From the NCBI GenBank assembly GCA_003255065.1, contig QAOA01007183.1, positions 1,039,001 to 1,103,000 on the forward strand: a DNA stretch of 64,000 bases. Reading direction: 5' to 3'. This document shows positions 1-11,600 of the stretch, one piece after another (positions within the stretch are counted from its first letter, which is position 1; the number at the start of each line of letters is the position of its first letter). This DNA is from Cercis canadensis (taxonomy: Eukaryota > Streptophyta > Magnoliopsida > Fabales > Fabaceae). The notes under the pieces were generated by a model. That model made no database searches. It was not told the DNA's origin and saw nothing but the letters and a program-made list of their open reading frames with translations. The position numbers were made by a program, and so were the translations under genes.

Positions 1-1549
1 CACCTTCCAAAATTCCTCGGAAGAGGTCTCCAGAATGACCATGTTTGATTATATTTGCTTCAGCAAAATTACCAGTCGAATGGAGCACTTGCTCATAAGT
101 AAATGATTCTCCCATTCCAGTTAAAAGAACAGGATCCTTGGGAGGTCTAGGACTTTCCCCTTCTGGAACGTGTCCCACATTCACTGTCGCTCTTTGACTT
201 GCAATGCTTTTATCGCATTTTCTTAGAAGCAGTATGAGGACCAATGCTAGAAGCACAATAAAGCCAAGTCCGCCAAATATACCTGCAAGTATGAATATCA
301 CTCGTTTGTTGTTTCTTGACTCCAATTCTGGCAATGGCGACAGAGTTGGTTCTTGGCCACCGGCATTACTGAAATTCAAGTTTCTCTGAACATAAAACAG
401 TCTACAGTCTTGGAAACTTCTCTGATTTGGAACCATCTCAAGGCAATTGTTAGCAAGAGATGCATTGCTTAAACCATCACTTTGCCCCTCACCTTGGAAA
501 TAGTTACTGGACAAATCAATTCTCCCAAGCTTCTTAAGCGAAATATTCAGGAATCCATAGAATAGATTGTTTGAGAGATTAAATAAGACACGAGTAGAAC
601 TAATATTCAAACTAAGTTGTGGCAAGGGACCAGTAAGGTTATTGCTGGATACATCAAGAAACACCAAGTTGGGCATTGACCACAACGTAGCAGGAAGAGT
701 GCCATCAAAATCATTGTCACCAAGAGAGAGAGTTTGAAGGGCAAAAAGAGTAGAAAACAAACTATCGGGCAATGACCCGGACAATGAATTCTTGCTAAGA
801 TCAAGTTTAACCAACCGGAAAAGTTTAGCCAGTTGATTTGGGATTGAAGCCGTGAGGCCATTGTCGAAAAGACTCAATAAACGGAGGCTAGAAAGGTTAC
901 CAAGACTGGCTGGGATTGACCCAGATAAAAAATTAGAAGAAAGTTCAAGCCTGGTAAGATTGCCAAGAGACGAGAAAGAGGAAGGTATTGATCCAGTCAG
1001 CGAATTCCTTGAGAGATCAAGCACTGATAGCCCCGATAACTGTCCCAATGTCGAAGGCGTTCTACCAGTGAGACTATTACCAGATAGAGACAAGTAATTC
1101 AATCTGCTCAAATTCCCAAGGGACGAGGGAATCAAATCGGTAAGCGAGCAAGAACTTAGATCGAGCAGTTGGAGTGTAGCAAGGCGATGGCCAAACCAAT
1201 CAGGAATAGACCCATTGAGAAAAAACCCAGAAGCATTGAATGACGCTAAGAGGGTGAAATTCGCAAGAGAATCCACGGCGAAGCGAGGACGGAGACGCCC
1301 AGCACGGGTTCGTCTTAAGCCGGATACATTGATGCCAACGACTCGACCGTTTTTGCAGTGAACCCCAGGCCAGGTCGAACAAGGCGCAGCCTTTATGGGC
1401 CAGTCCTTGCCCCTAATCCCCAACGATGAGCGAAGGTCCAGTAACGCCAGCCATTCAATTCTAGAGCTCAAGGACATTCGCCCGGCTAAAGCAAAATGAA
1501 CAAAGAGCAGGAGTAAAGCAGTCTTGAGTACTAGTCGCTGCATTTCCAT
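1..1549 (-). CDS. LRR receptor-like kinase, 5' part (continues off left edge)
   Basis: Plasma-membrane LRR receptor-like kinase, partial. The minus strand is open without a stop from ATG at 1549 to the window edge, about 516 residues. In order: a signal peptide (hydrophobic to about residue 22), an N-terminal LRR cap with a Cys-x8-Cys pair, about ten leucine-rich repeats with the plant LxxLxxLxLxxNxLxGxIP pattern (residues about 120-370), an Asn-rich juxtamembrane stretch, one transmembrane helix (about residues 416-438) followed by Arg/Lys, and the start of the kinase region with IKHGHSGDLFRG, which I associate with the At2g16250-type subfamily. The kinase catalytic loop is outside the window, so activity cannot be judged. 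A second in-frame Met lies two codons in (1543). Identity as an LRR-RLK is sure; the subfamily is from memory. Confidence 0.93.
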   Translation of the reverse strand, partial: MEMQRLVLKTALLLLFVHFALAGRMSLSSRIEWLALLDLRSSLGIRGKDWPIKAAPCSTWPGVHCKNGRVVGINVSGLRRTRAGRLRPRFAVDSLANFTLLASFNASGFFLNGSIPDWFGHRLATLQLLDLSSCSLTDLIPSSLGNLSRLNYLSLSGNSLTGRTPSTLGQLSGLSVLDLSRNSLTGSIPSSFSSLGNLTRLELSSNFLSGSIPASLGNLSSLRLLSLFDNGLTASIPNQLAKLFRLVKLDLSKNSLSGSLPDSLFSTLFALQTLSLGDNDFDGTLPATLWSMPNLVFLDVSSNNLTGPLPQLSLNISSTRVLFNLSNNLFYGFLNISLKKLGRIDLSSNYFQGEGQSDGLSNASLANNCLEMVPNQRSFQDCRLFYVQRNLNFSNAGGQEPTLSPLPELESRNNKRVIFILAGIFGGLGFIVLLALVLILLLRKCDKSIASQRATVNVGHVPEGESPRPPKDPVLLTGMGESFTYEQVLHSTGNFAEANIIKHGHSGDLFRGILEG

Positions 1550-2694
1550 GGCTATCTCTGAGTAACTCAAGTTAATAATGTTCATGTTGCTCTGTGGAGT
1601 TTCATCTTCTTCCTCAGCCAGCAACTTGAGCTGTTGGTGATGTTAACGTCTGTATTCACTAGTTTCTTACTGTATTAATTGAATTGGGCAAATTTCGCAT
1701 ATAAACCAGGAAAAAAAAAAGTAATAATAAAAGAAAGCGTACTAATTTTGTGCTTGGTAGATTCTTACCTCCAATCACGAGTTCCAATTTCTGCATTTGA
1801 TGCTGCTCCCTCTTATAAACTCTGACCAATCCACGATAGAATCTATTATGCAATAATTTATAGGAACGCCTCTGTTTCTTTGATGTCTACCGTTGAGAAC
1901 TTGAGATAATACATATTTTATAAAGAAAAAAAAAAACACTTTCGAATTAAGCTACAATCTTTTTAATCAAACATTTAACTAATTCTTATCTGCCTCTTTT
2001 CACTGCCTTTTAGTATAAAGAGAATGCGTATATGCATGATTTAAAGAGAGAGAGAGAGGAAGTACATTAATAATGAGAGTAACGAGGGGGTATGCCCAAC
2101 CGCCAGAACCAGAAGGCCTCTGCAACACTGGGTCTGCCTGGGTCACTTTCAAACTCACCGGAGTTATTAATGCGCCTCGTAGCTAGTGAACAACCAGTGT
2201 TGGATTTTCAAGTTCTTTGAAAGTGGAGTGGCCGTACAGTAATGGTTGTTTCATCATTCATGTCTCACTAATCTGTAAAGAGGGAAGCTATTGAATTCTC
2301 TATGGCTTTGCTTCTTCTGGGTTTGTAAATCAATTCACTCACGCAAAGGCTCTAACCACTTGCAAACAAAATGATTGTCTTTGAAATTTCGCAGAATTAG
2401 ACAATCCAGAGAAGTTTGATTTTTCTTTTTCCTGTTTGTATTCGAGAAGAATGGACAAAGGTGATAAATCACCATCTGATAAGGATTATGGAATTGTCTC
2501 TTAACACAGTAAGCCCGTAGAATTTTCAATGAGCAAATGAAATTTATACTAAATCATCACGCTTTACTAAAAACAAAAATCAGAAAAGCAATCTGGTCCA
2601 AATCCTGGATTTATATATATGTCTTTATTTCTAGTGTTTGATATACTTGATTAATGTCCGTGAAAGCGGCGGGAAATAATAAGTTGATAATTGG
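1550..2694. other. Intergenic, 5' flank of the LRR-RLK
   Basis: No convincing gene. It holds the divergent upstream region of the LRR-RLK and a short GA microsatellite at about 2045-2058. Short ORFs here have no recognisable domain. Confidence 0.6.
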
Positions 2695-4051
2695 AGAATT
2701 AATAATATTTAATACGCTTACTTAAATGGAAACTCAAGGTTGAATAAGGATTAAGGAAAAGTCTAAAGGTTAAGGATCGCGGGTTCAATTCCCTGCTGCA
2801 CCTCAAGTTTAAGTTTAATATACTTTATTGGTGTCAATCCAATAGTTAGAAGGAGGTTAGGAGCAGTTCCTCCTAGTAAAGCATTGGCAATGGAGAATAA
2901 TAGGTTCTCTCCCCCACACACACAAATATATACATTATCATTATGAGTTAATTAAATCTAAAAGACATTGATTTAAGTGGATGCACATTAATAACTTAAT
3001 AAGACATGCGTGAGTACAAAAGATGAGACAAACTTTTCTTAAAGACTACTTTGTGTTTGTTTTCATGGTAAACTATTTAGATTGTTTAAGTAATATTACT
3101 TATAATTTTATTTTTCTATATTTATACACATAATATAATTTAAATTTAATTAACATTTTTTATAATTCTAATAAAAGTTGTTACCCTTTTAATCTTTTTA
3201 ATAGTCAGAACTCAGAGTTCTTTTTTTTTCCCTTCAACTTTTTGGCCCTTATTGGTCAAAGTTCAAAGATCACGACACTTCTCATCCACCAATAAATTAG
3301 TGAGGGAAGATTTTTTATAGTATTACGCCAACATGGCCAATAGTGAAGGATGAGAGGTTCGGGACTGACGTGGTGATTTCCTACGCGTAATCTGACGTGG
3401 AACCGACATTCCCCGCGTCCATTGATTTCAGTCACCTCTTCTTGATCGGTAAATCCCTTGTCCTTACCCTCTCTCTCTCTCTGCCTCAGTTATTTGATAG
3501 TACTACGGTGGACATGATAATAATCAACATTCACCAATCAGATGAAGTAACACTCATTTGCTTGACTTGTTTTCTCTTTATTTTTTTTAATCAATATCAT
3601 TTTACAAAATCTATTTTCACAGCTGATAAAGAAAAAGAAAAAAAATGAAAAATTAGTGGAAATATGGAATTTGGATTTTGTGCATGTTGGCTGATGGCTG
3701 CGTGGAAACATAAACGTAGGATGGTAGTGACGACAGAAACGACTGAAGAGCGAACACCATTGACTGGGTCTATGGTCAATGTGGAAACATAAATGTAGGA
3801 TGCCATTATATTCATATGAAAATCGAAAGTGATAAGAAACTAGATTTTCAGTGTTCAATAATTTTCATGGAGTTTTGGTCTTGAAAAGCACCCATTTGCT
3901 TTACACTATTGCTGTCCTTTTGTTCTACATCCACTGCACTGCACACAGCCACACACCACCCTTTTGGCTTTACATACACGTATATTCTCTATCAATAATT
4001 GGTATGCAGGGTCGATAAATGGAACACCAAATCCAGACTAAGACATTTTTA
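2695..4051. repeat. 1357-bp block, first of two near-identical copies
   Basis: This block recurs at 6895-8251 with an offset of exactly 4200. I find three substitutions: 3348 G versus 7548 A, 3823 T versus 8023 C, and 4013 C versus 8213 T. It ends at 4051, where this copy runs into the MULE-like sequence while the second copy continues into ordinary flank of the Maf gene. No gene is recognised within it; small ORFs on both strands are identical in both copies and have no domain. It probably represents one haplotype of the same locus as the second copy. Confidence 0.95.
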
Positions 4052-4136
4052 GGCTTTTTTACAGTAATAATACGTTTTTAAAAAATAATAACGAAAATGG
4101 GTTATTTTTAAAAGTATTTACCGAATTGAGTCTATT

Positions 4137-4500
4137 TTTTTGCTTAATAAACGCGTACGCGTTTTTATCAAAAAACGCTGATATAAAACAGCGTTTTTAA
4201 CAATAAACGCGAATTTAAAAATGCGTTTTATACAAAAAAACGCTGAACCAAATTACCAAAAATGCTGAAATGAAATAACGGTGCCCAGGAGAGTGCACTG
4301 ACAGGAGGGAAATTCAAGAAAACGTGGATCTAGTTCCGCGTTTTCTTTAAGAAAACGCATAACTGGATCCGCGTTTTGTTGAAGAAAACGCGGATCCAGT
4401 TGTGACACTTGTTAAACGCGGGTTTTCGCTGTGTAAACGCCATTTTGTAACTGTAAAACGCTGACACTGTTATGACCTCAAATCAGCGTTTTTTTCATGA
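4137..4500. repeat. GCGTTTT/AAAACGC subterminal repeat cluster with hairpins
   Basis: More than ten copies of a 7-bp motif, GCGTTTT or its complement AAAACGC, in both orientations within about 360 bp. Several pairs form hairpins. The best has 17-bp perfect arms at 4361-4377 and 4385-4401 separated by 7 bp; another sits at 4339-4357. Dense short motifs near an element end are typical of transposase-binding subterminal repeats. Confidence 0.8.
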
Positions 4501-4795
4501 GAACTCTTCTATAAATAGGCTTTCGGTTTCATTTGGTCGAAGTCGAAGTCTAAGTCTTGAGTGGATTCGGAGAGGTGCAGAAAAATTTGTTGTGAAGTTA
4601 TTATCGTTGATCGTGCAAGTTAACGTTTTAAAAGTGATTAAGGTATGTTTAATTTTTTAATATGTAATATACTTGTTAATTTAAATTTTTATTAGATTAA
4701 TGTTTAATATTTGATGTATAATTATTATTAGTATTTAAGATTTAAGATATTGTGATGATATTAATAACATGTATTATTTATAATTTAGGCGGAAG

Positions 4796-5298
4796 ATGCT
4801 TCTATTAATTTATTACAATGGTCAAATATATGATGGTTCTCAAGGTGTCATGTATAATGGTTCTAGACCCGTTGGTTTGAATTTGAAGAACAGATGTGGA
4901 CTACAACGTTTAGAATTTTATATTCATCGAAAATTGGGTTTGTCAGAAAATACAGTTGTTGACAAGATTATTTATAGAGTTCCTATATCTGTTAATCCAT
5001 TATTTTATAATGTTATTGAGCTAAGCTCTGATGAGGATGTAGAATCTATGTTTGAAAATCATAGTAAACTTAAATCTCTAGGTGCCATTGAGTTATATGT
5101 TGAGGTGAAAATAGTTGACAATGAAGTTAGTGGTGGTGATGATGAACAAGATGGTGATGAACAATGTATTGATCCTAGTGGTATTTGTTCAATTCCTACT
5201 TCGTATCCTCCATATAGCCAAGAAGGGATAGAAGCGGAACCATATTATCAACCAGAACTTGGTTCATATGGATTTCAGCATAATTTGGCTAGTTCTAG
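4796..5298 (+). CDS. MuDR-type transposase N-terminal region (cut by assembly gap)
   Basis: ORF opening at ATG 4796, directly after a good splice acceptor (TTTAG at 4783-4788), so a non-coding first exon probably lies upstream. About 167 residues are readable before the N run. The start (YYNGQIYDGSQGVMYNGSRP) and the following segment, then an acidic stretch (GGDDEQDGDEQ), match the arrangement of plant MuDR transposase N-terminal domains. The catalytic MULE domain and zinc knuckle are not visible; they would have to lie in the gap, whose stated 163 bases is too small for them. Either the gap size is wrong or the transposase is truncated. Confidence 0.6.
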
Positions 5299-5461
5299 NN
5301 NNNNNNNNNNNNNNNNNNNNNNNNNNNNNNNNNNNNNNNNNNNNNNNNNNNNNNNNNNNNNNNNNNNNNNNNNNNNNNNNNNNNNNNNNNNNNNNNNNNN
5401 NNNNNNNNNNNNNNNNNNNNNNNNNNNNNNNNNNNNNNNNNNNNNNNNNNNNNNNNNNNNN
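5299..5461. other. Assembly gap (163 N)
   Basis: Run of unknown bases inside the MULE-like segment. The plus-strand transposase ORF enters from the left and the minus-strand plant-mobile-domain gene from the right, so both genes lose their 3' ends here. Confidence 0.99.
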
Positions 5462-6759
5462 TGCAACTCCTAAGCCCGGAGTCGCCCTAACTAAGCTCTG
5501 TCGCCGTCGATGCCACAACATGTAATATACTCCATGCTCAACTGGCCAATCTGTATCCTGCTTCCCCCGTATGCTACAGCTCTCTAACTCATCGTCATAA
5601 GGGGGATTAGCCGGAATGACCTGCAGGCAACCAAACTGGCGGAGGACTTGCTCTGGGTAATGTCCCTGAATCACATTAAATGAACAAAGGGGAACCCGAA
5701 CCATCCATATCTCAGCGCTGCTACTGCAAAACGGTGGTAGCTGAATGCTTCGATACGGCTGCCAGACAACTTATATAGTCACAATAAGTCATTACACAAT
5801 CGGGCATACAATATGTCAATTTATTTAATAACTTGCTCACCTCATGATCTGGAAGACGATCAAAAGTACGACGATACTCCACATGGTTCCTCTGGCACAG
5901 TCTAATGTGGACATAACTCAGTGGACGTCTCCACCTATAACATAAATTACACTAATTATTGGCACTCAAAGCAAATAATTTTGTATTTAAACATAATACA
6001 TAATATGACATGTACTAACCTGTACGCCACTGGAACAGTAATAGGCTGAGGGAGAGCATCGGGGGATGGTGACGGAGACAACGTAGGAAATCTCTCAAAC
6101 GCCCAAGCCTGTAGGAGGAATAGACAGCCTCCAACCTCCATGCTCCGGTCAAGGGTAAAGTTGCACAAACCCCGATAGAGATTAGCAAGTACAGCTGAAC
6201 CCCAACTGCGTGTCCCTGCAATGTCAAAATCCTCCAGCATAAGCAGGTACATCAAGTGCACGTAGTTTCCAGTGGTCTCCGGAATTAGCCACGCTCCAAT
6301 CAAGATGAGTATGTATGCCCGCGCATAATACTGTAGTAAGTGTGGTTCTGCGTCTGGTGGACAGTGCCCGAATGTCTGCTTCAACCACGACATCCGAATC
6401 CGAGAACCTGAAATGGCATTCGCGTCGGGCGGTACTCCTAATAAACGAACTACCTCGTCGTGCCATAACGGATGGTAGCTCCTCCCGCCAAGAGCGATGC
6501 CGTCAACTCTAAGACCTAACAAGACCTCCACATCTTGTAGGGTCACAGTGCACTCGCCGAAAGCCATGTGGAAGGAGTGAGTCTCAGGACGCCATCTCTC
6601 CACCAATGCAGAAAAATACTGTAAGTCTAACTGCATTGGTTTCACATGGTAGACATGTCCAAAACCCGCCCTCTCAATATATGGAATCAATCTCTGATCT
6701 AGGGCTAGGCGCGCTCGACCTTGTGAGAACGAGGCCGAATTAGTCTCGGCTCCTAACAT
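5462..6759 (-). CDS. Plant mobile domain (PMD / MAIN-like) protein, 3' end in gap
   Basis: Three minus-strand exons with consistent phases: 6759-6020, 5934-5841 and 5758-5462 (entering the gap). Together about 377 residues without a stop. The protein has plant-mobile-domain hallmarks: LDQRLIPYIERAGF near the start, RWRPETHSFHMAFGECTVTL, DVEVLLGLRVDG, then LRRPLSYVHIR-type and VPLCSFNVI...VLRQFG segments, as in aminotransferase-like PMD proteins and the MAIN/MAIL family (often mis-named serine/threonine phosphatase 7 long form). PMD genes occur both as host genes and inside MULE and gypsy elements; here the partner ORF and repeats point to a transposon gene. Open frame across all junctions suggests it is young or still expressed. 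Start at 6759 is the first ATG after upstream stops. Confidence 0.8.
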
Positions 6760-6893
6760 AAATCAATTTAACATTAATTATATTGATAAAGAGACTGAAA
6801 TATAAAATTACATAAATCATATCACCTTATTCAAACACACAAAGCAAACCACTTACCCTAACTCCTAAACCCTTAATCTCAAATCCCAAACCG

Positions 6894-6894
6894 N
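6894..6894. other. Single-N contig join
   Basis: One N separates the MULE-like segment from the second copy of the 1.36-kb block. It marks a scaffold join, not a base ambiguity: sequence left of it is unrelated to what precedes the first copy. Confidence 0.9.
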
Positions 6895-8251
6895 AGAATT
6901 AATAATATTTAATACGCTTACTTAAATGGAAACTCAAGGTTGAATAAGGATTAAGGAAAAGTCTAAAGGTTAAGGATCGCGGGTTCAATTCCCTGCTGCA
7001 CCTCAAGTTTAAGTTTAATATACTTTATTGGTGTCAATCCAATAGTTAGAAGGAGGTTAGGAGCAGTTCCTCCTAGTAAAGCATTGGCAATGGAGAATAA
7101 TAGGTTCTCTCCCCCACACACACAAATATATACATTATCATTATGAGTTAATTAAATCTAAAAGACATTGATTTAAGTGGATGCACATTAATAACTTAAT
7201 AAGACATGCGTGAGTACAAAAGATGAGACAAACTTTTCTTAAAGACTACTTTGTGTTTGTTTTCATGGTAAACTATTTAGATTGTTTAAGTAATATTACT
7301 TATAATTTTATTTTTCTATATTTATACACATAATATAATTTAAATTTAATTAACATTTTTTATAATTCTAATAAAAGTTGTTACCCTTTTAATCTTTTTA
7401 ATAGTCAGAACTCAGAGTTCTTTTTTTTTCCCTTCAACTTTTTGGCCCTTATTGGTCAAAGTTCAAAGATCACGACACTTCTCATCCACCAATAAATTAG
7501 TGAGGGAAGATTTTTTATAGTATTACGCCAACATGGCCAATAGTGAAAGATGAGAGGTTCGGGACTGACGTGGTGATTTCCTACGCGTAATCTGACGTGG
7601 AACCGACATTCCCCGCGTCCATTGATTTCAGTCACCTCTTCTTGATCGGTAAATCCCTTGTCCTTACCCTCTCTCTCTCTCTGCCTCAGTTATTTGATAG
7701 TACTACGGTGGACATGATAATAATCAACATTCACCAATCAGATGAAGTAACACTCATTTGCTTGACTTGTTTTCTCTTTATTTTTTTTAATCAATATCAT
7801 TTTACAAAATCTATTTTCACAGCTGATAAAGAAAAAGAAAAAAAATGAAAAATTAGTGGAAATATGGAATTTGGATTTTGTGCATGTTGGCTGATGGCTG
7901 CGTGGAAACATAAACGTAGGATGGTAGTGACGACAGAAACGACTGAAGAGCGAACACCATTGACTGGGTCTATGGTCAATGTGGAAACATAAATGTAGGA
8001 TGCCATTATATTCATATGAAAACCGAAAGTGATAAGAAACTAGATTTTCAGTGTTCAATAATTTTCATGGAGTTTTGGTCTTGAAAAGCACCCATTTGCT
8101 TTACACTATTGCTGTCCTTTTGTTCTACATCCACTGCACTGCACACAGCCACACACCACCCTTTTGGCTTTACATACACGTATATTCTCTATCAATAATT
8201 GGTATGCAGGGTTGATAAATGGAACACCAAATCCAGACTAAGACATTTTTA
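6895..8251. repeat. 1357-bp block, second copy
   Basis: Same sequence as 2695-4051 except for three substitutions, starting immediately after the single N at 6894. This copy continues past 8251 into unique DNA leading to the Maf gene, so it looks like the uninterrupted (element-free) allele of the locus, while the first copy looks like the element-bearing allele. Confidence 0.95.
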
Positions 8252-8667
8252 TTCTTCTTAGTCTTCTTTTATTTTTTTTAACATCCCTTCCTTTCCATTT
8301 AGTAGGACACTAATAGGTCTTCACAATTCTCATGCACATACTTTTTTTTTTTTTTTGCTGAGACTCATGCAGATACTTTAAATAGAAACAGGTCCACGAA
8401 AGTAACGATACAAAAATTGGTGTCTAAATATAAGAAGCCCATGGATCCCAAACACGACTCACAATCTTTTCTGGCCCATAAATCTCAACAGGCTATTACC
8501 TCCAATAAATAGGGGGAAATCACACGCTAAGTTCAGTTCCTCCCAAGTCGCAACGTTGTAAATTCTAGTTGGGTCTGCTTCTGTTCCAGTTTTTTTATTC
8601 TCTGCTTCTTTACATCTGTTCCCCGCTCTTCCGTTACTTCTACTTTGTGGCGACGTGAGAGCTTGCA
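8252..8667. other. 5' flank and leader of the Maf-like gene
   Basis: No separate gene. It contains a T tract at about 8341-8356 and a T/C-rich stretch upstream of the first Maf exon. The short minus-strand ORFs here look accidental. Confidence 0.6.
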
Positions 8668-11600
8668 ATGGAAGCTAACACTTCTTCCTACAAGGTACTC
8701 CTTGCTTGCTGTACTCAAATTATAATCTAGGGTTCCAATGCCTTCTTCTATCAGTTGAATTGAATCTTAGAGCATTTTCCACTGAACCAAAATGAGCCAA
8801 CTAAGTTTTACTTTACAAACTCTGAGTTCTTCGCTACCATATAAGCCATAATATATAACAGGATTATAGGCATTTGCGCGCTTTACTTTACTTTTTATTT
8901 CTTATTATCTGGTTCTGTTCTTTCTTTTATAGTTATTTGGTCCATTCCTAGTTAGCATTATCAATTTATTGGATCATTTCTTCATTGTCCATGTTGCTCC
9001 TAAAGCTGATGATATTATAATTTTTGAATTGGTGGTTACTAGTTGTCATTCTATTGTTAACATGTGCTATTTGCAGATAATATTGGGTTCATCCTCAATA
9101 GCACGCCGGACAATATTAGCTGAAATGGGATACAAATTTACAATAATGGTATACCGTTATGTACCTGACCAGGTATTCCATGAATGAACTTCTTGTAGGT
9201 TTCAGGTGTTTCTCTAATCTTCTCTTCACTTAGACTGCAGATATTGATGAGAAAAGCATCCGAAAGGAAAGTCCAGAAGAGTTGGTTGTGGCTCTTGCTG
9301 AAGCCAAGGTTTGTGTTCTATTTATTACCTTTTATTTTTTGAAAATGAAATCACTGGTATTATCTGATTTGCTTCTTTGGTTTATATGTAGAATTCCCTT
9401 GCTCTGTAGAAGTTCTTTCCGTGACTAGTTAAAAATGGAAAACAGTATCATAGAAGAATCAGAGAAGCAATCCTGTGCTAGGCTGCTTGTTTTAGATAGT
9501 ATTTTTGTAAAACAGGAGATGTTAATAAGATGTGTTATATCTGCTTTACTCAGTCACCTGCTTTGGTGCTTCTTTCTGTCTTGTTTCCTTTTTCTTCTCT
9601 TTCTGGACCTTAATGGAAGAGCAGGTTTAGATCAAGTATCCTCTGATGTTGGGTGTGAATTACATCTCAGGCTGATGCCATCATATCAAAACTTCAAACA
9701 ACCAGTAATCAAGAGACACTTGATGAATCAACTATTTTAATTGCGGCAGACACAGTATGTGTTGTTTCCTTCTTGTAATTGATGACCCATGGTTTAGTTC
9801 TGTAGATGGGTTGTCACCTAGGCCATTTATTAACAGAGGATATAGAGCTTCTACAAATAGCTCCTTTGGGCATCCAAATTATCACCAACTGCCATCTTTT
9901 TTACCTTATTTTTTAAGGCTGATAGAGCCACGTCGATCTTTATGTTCCCTGCACTTTCTATGGATTTCCCTTGCTAGATGTATGATGGGAACGGTACAAA
10001 TATGGCCTGTAATTAATGGTTTCGTTATGCTACTTGGCTAGCAGTCAGTTTGATAGTTCTTGAGTGTTGAGAACTGAGTACAAAAGGAAGAAGATTTATG
10101 CACTTTATGCTTAATATTTTTCTTCTCATATCATATGCTTCTTTCTTGCTTTAAGTCAATTTTGCTTTTTAAATTGAAATACTAAATGTGCAAATACCTG
10201 CTAACTATAAAATCATTAAAGCATAGCTATATTACAAATTCTTGGATATTAACTTGCTCGTAATATTTGACTGTCACTTCGTAGGACTTATATTTTGTTT
10301 CATGGTTTTACTTTTGTGTCTTCCTCTTTCTAAAGCAGTTACCTAGTCATTCTTTGTAAAAATAATACTGTTTTGCTGGTTGTGGTGCAAAATACTCAAT
10401 TACTTACTTTAGCTGCTCCTAATTTTTCCATAGGCAGAAGCCATCTTACAGAGGCTCTCTCTTGATGACTACATTAAGGATGCTGAACCAACGTTATTAA
10501 TCACTTCTGACCAAGTATACATCATATTCTTCTGAATATTTCTTTTCCTGGTGGTCATTGTATGTTTTCTGCACTTCATTATGCATAAACAACCACAGCC
10601 TTGGGAATGGGATTAAAAATTTTGTAGAAAAACTAAACATTTATCATAAAATACCAGTGAGCTGCATTATGGATTTTTTTGCTTGACTTCCAATATTCTA
10701 TATCTCTTTCTTCATTCTGTGCTTCTTATGGATGTTAACAGTGTTAATAGTGTAGTGTTCAAATAATTTGTATGTTGTGGTTTGTGGTTGGAAGCCAAAA
10801 TTACCCCATCCTCGAAATGTCCAAATGTGCATGTTTATGCTCTGTATCCTCTTAAATAAATGGCCCTCTGGTGACAAGACATGTTTGTAACAATGAATTT
10901 ATTAAGTTTATCTCCTTTCTCCAAGACAATGTTTGCTTGTGTCTTACATCTATTGTCAAATGATTTGGAGGTGGTGGTCTATGAAGGTTTGATAAGGGAA
11001 AAGCCATCTAGCAAAGAAGAAGCTCGACAATTCTTGAAAGGTCTGCTTACTGTAATTTCTCTTTCATTCACCCATACGCCTGTGCACAGACACACACTAA
11101 AAAATAAAATAGAAAGAAGCTGTTCCTTTCAACTGTCTCTCCCGATCACCTGGTGGTTGTCATGTGAATTTCTAAGATTCCATATATTCATATGCTAATG
11201 ACTCTTTGAATTATTTCAGATTATTCTGGAAGGCATGCAGCAACTGTGGGTTCTGTACTTGTTACAAACCTCAAAACAGGATTTAGAAAAGGAGAATGGG
11301 ATTGTGTGGAGGTTTATTTGCTCCTACCTTTATTTTATTTTATTTTTTATTTTGAGTAATTGTTGTTCAGTCTATCCTTTAGTTTATCTTACTATAAACA
11401 GATCCACTGTTCTATATGATGCCAATGCCTTTCCGAACAACAACTAAGGAAAAGAAATGGCTTCTTGACCATTAACTATAACCATGTGAATTATCTGGTA
11501 CAAAGGTTTTGCATTCTCCTGGTAAAAACATCAACATCAGGAGTGGTTCTAACTTTTGCTGTTTCAATGAAAGGTCCAATCTGAAATAACTTGCTAATAT

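Larger units (their letters stand above)
4052..6893. mobile_element. Partial Mutator-like element with MuDR N-terminal ORF and plant mobile domain gene
   Basis: The segment that separates the two copies of the 1.36-kb block. It begins exactly where the two copies diverge (4051/4052), holds a dense set of GCGTTTT/AAAACGC subterminal motifs (4137-4500), a plus-strand ORF resembling the N-terminus of MuDR-type transposases, a 163-N gap, and a minus-strand plant-mobile-domain gene. The right terminus is not present: 6850-6893 does not mirror the left end and stops at a single N at 6894. MULEs typically carry 9-11 bp target duplications; none can be tested with one end missing. Family call rests on the transposase N-terminus and the PMD association. 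Confidence 0.7.

Noticed and set aside
3397..3858. ORFs of 72-106 codons in the duplicated block
   Set aside because: They recur at 7597-8058 only because the DNA is duplicated; composition is low-complexity and no domain is seen.
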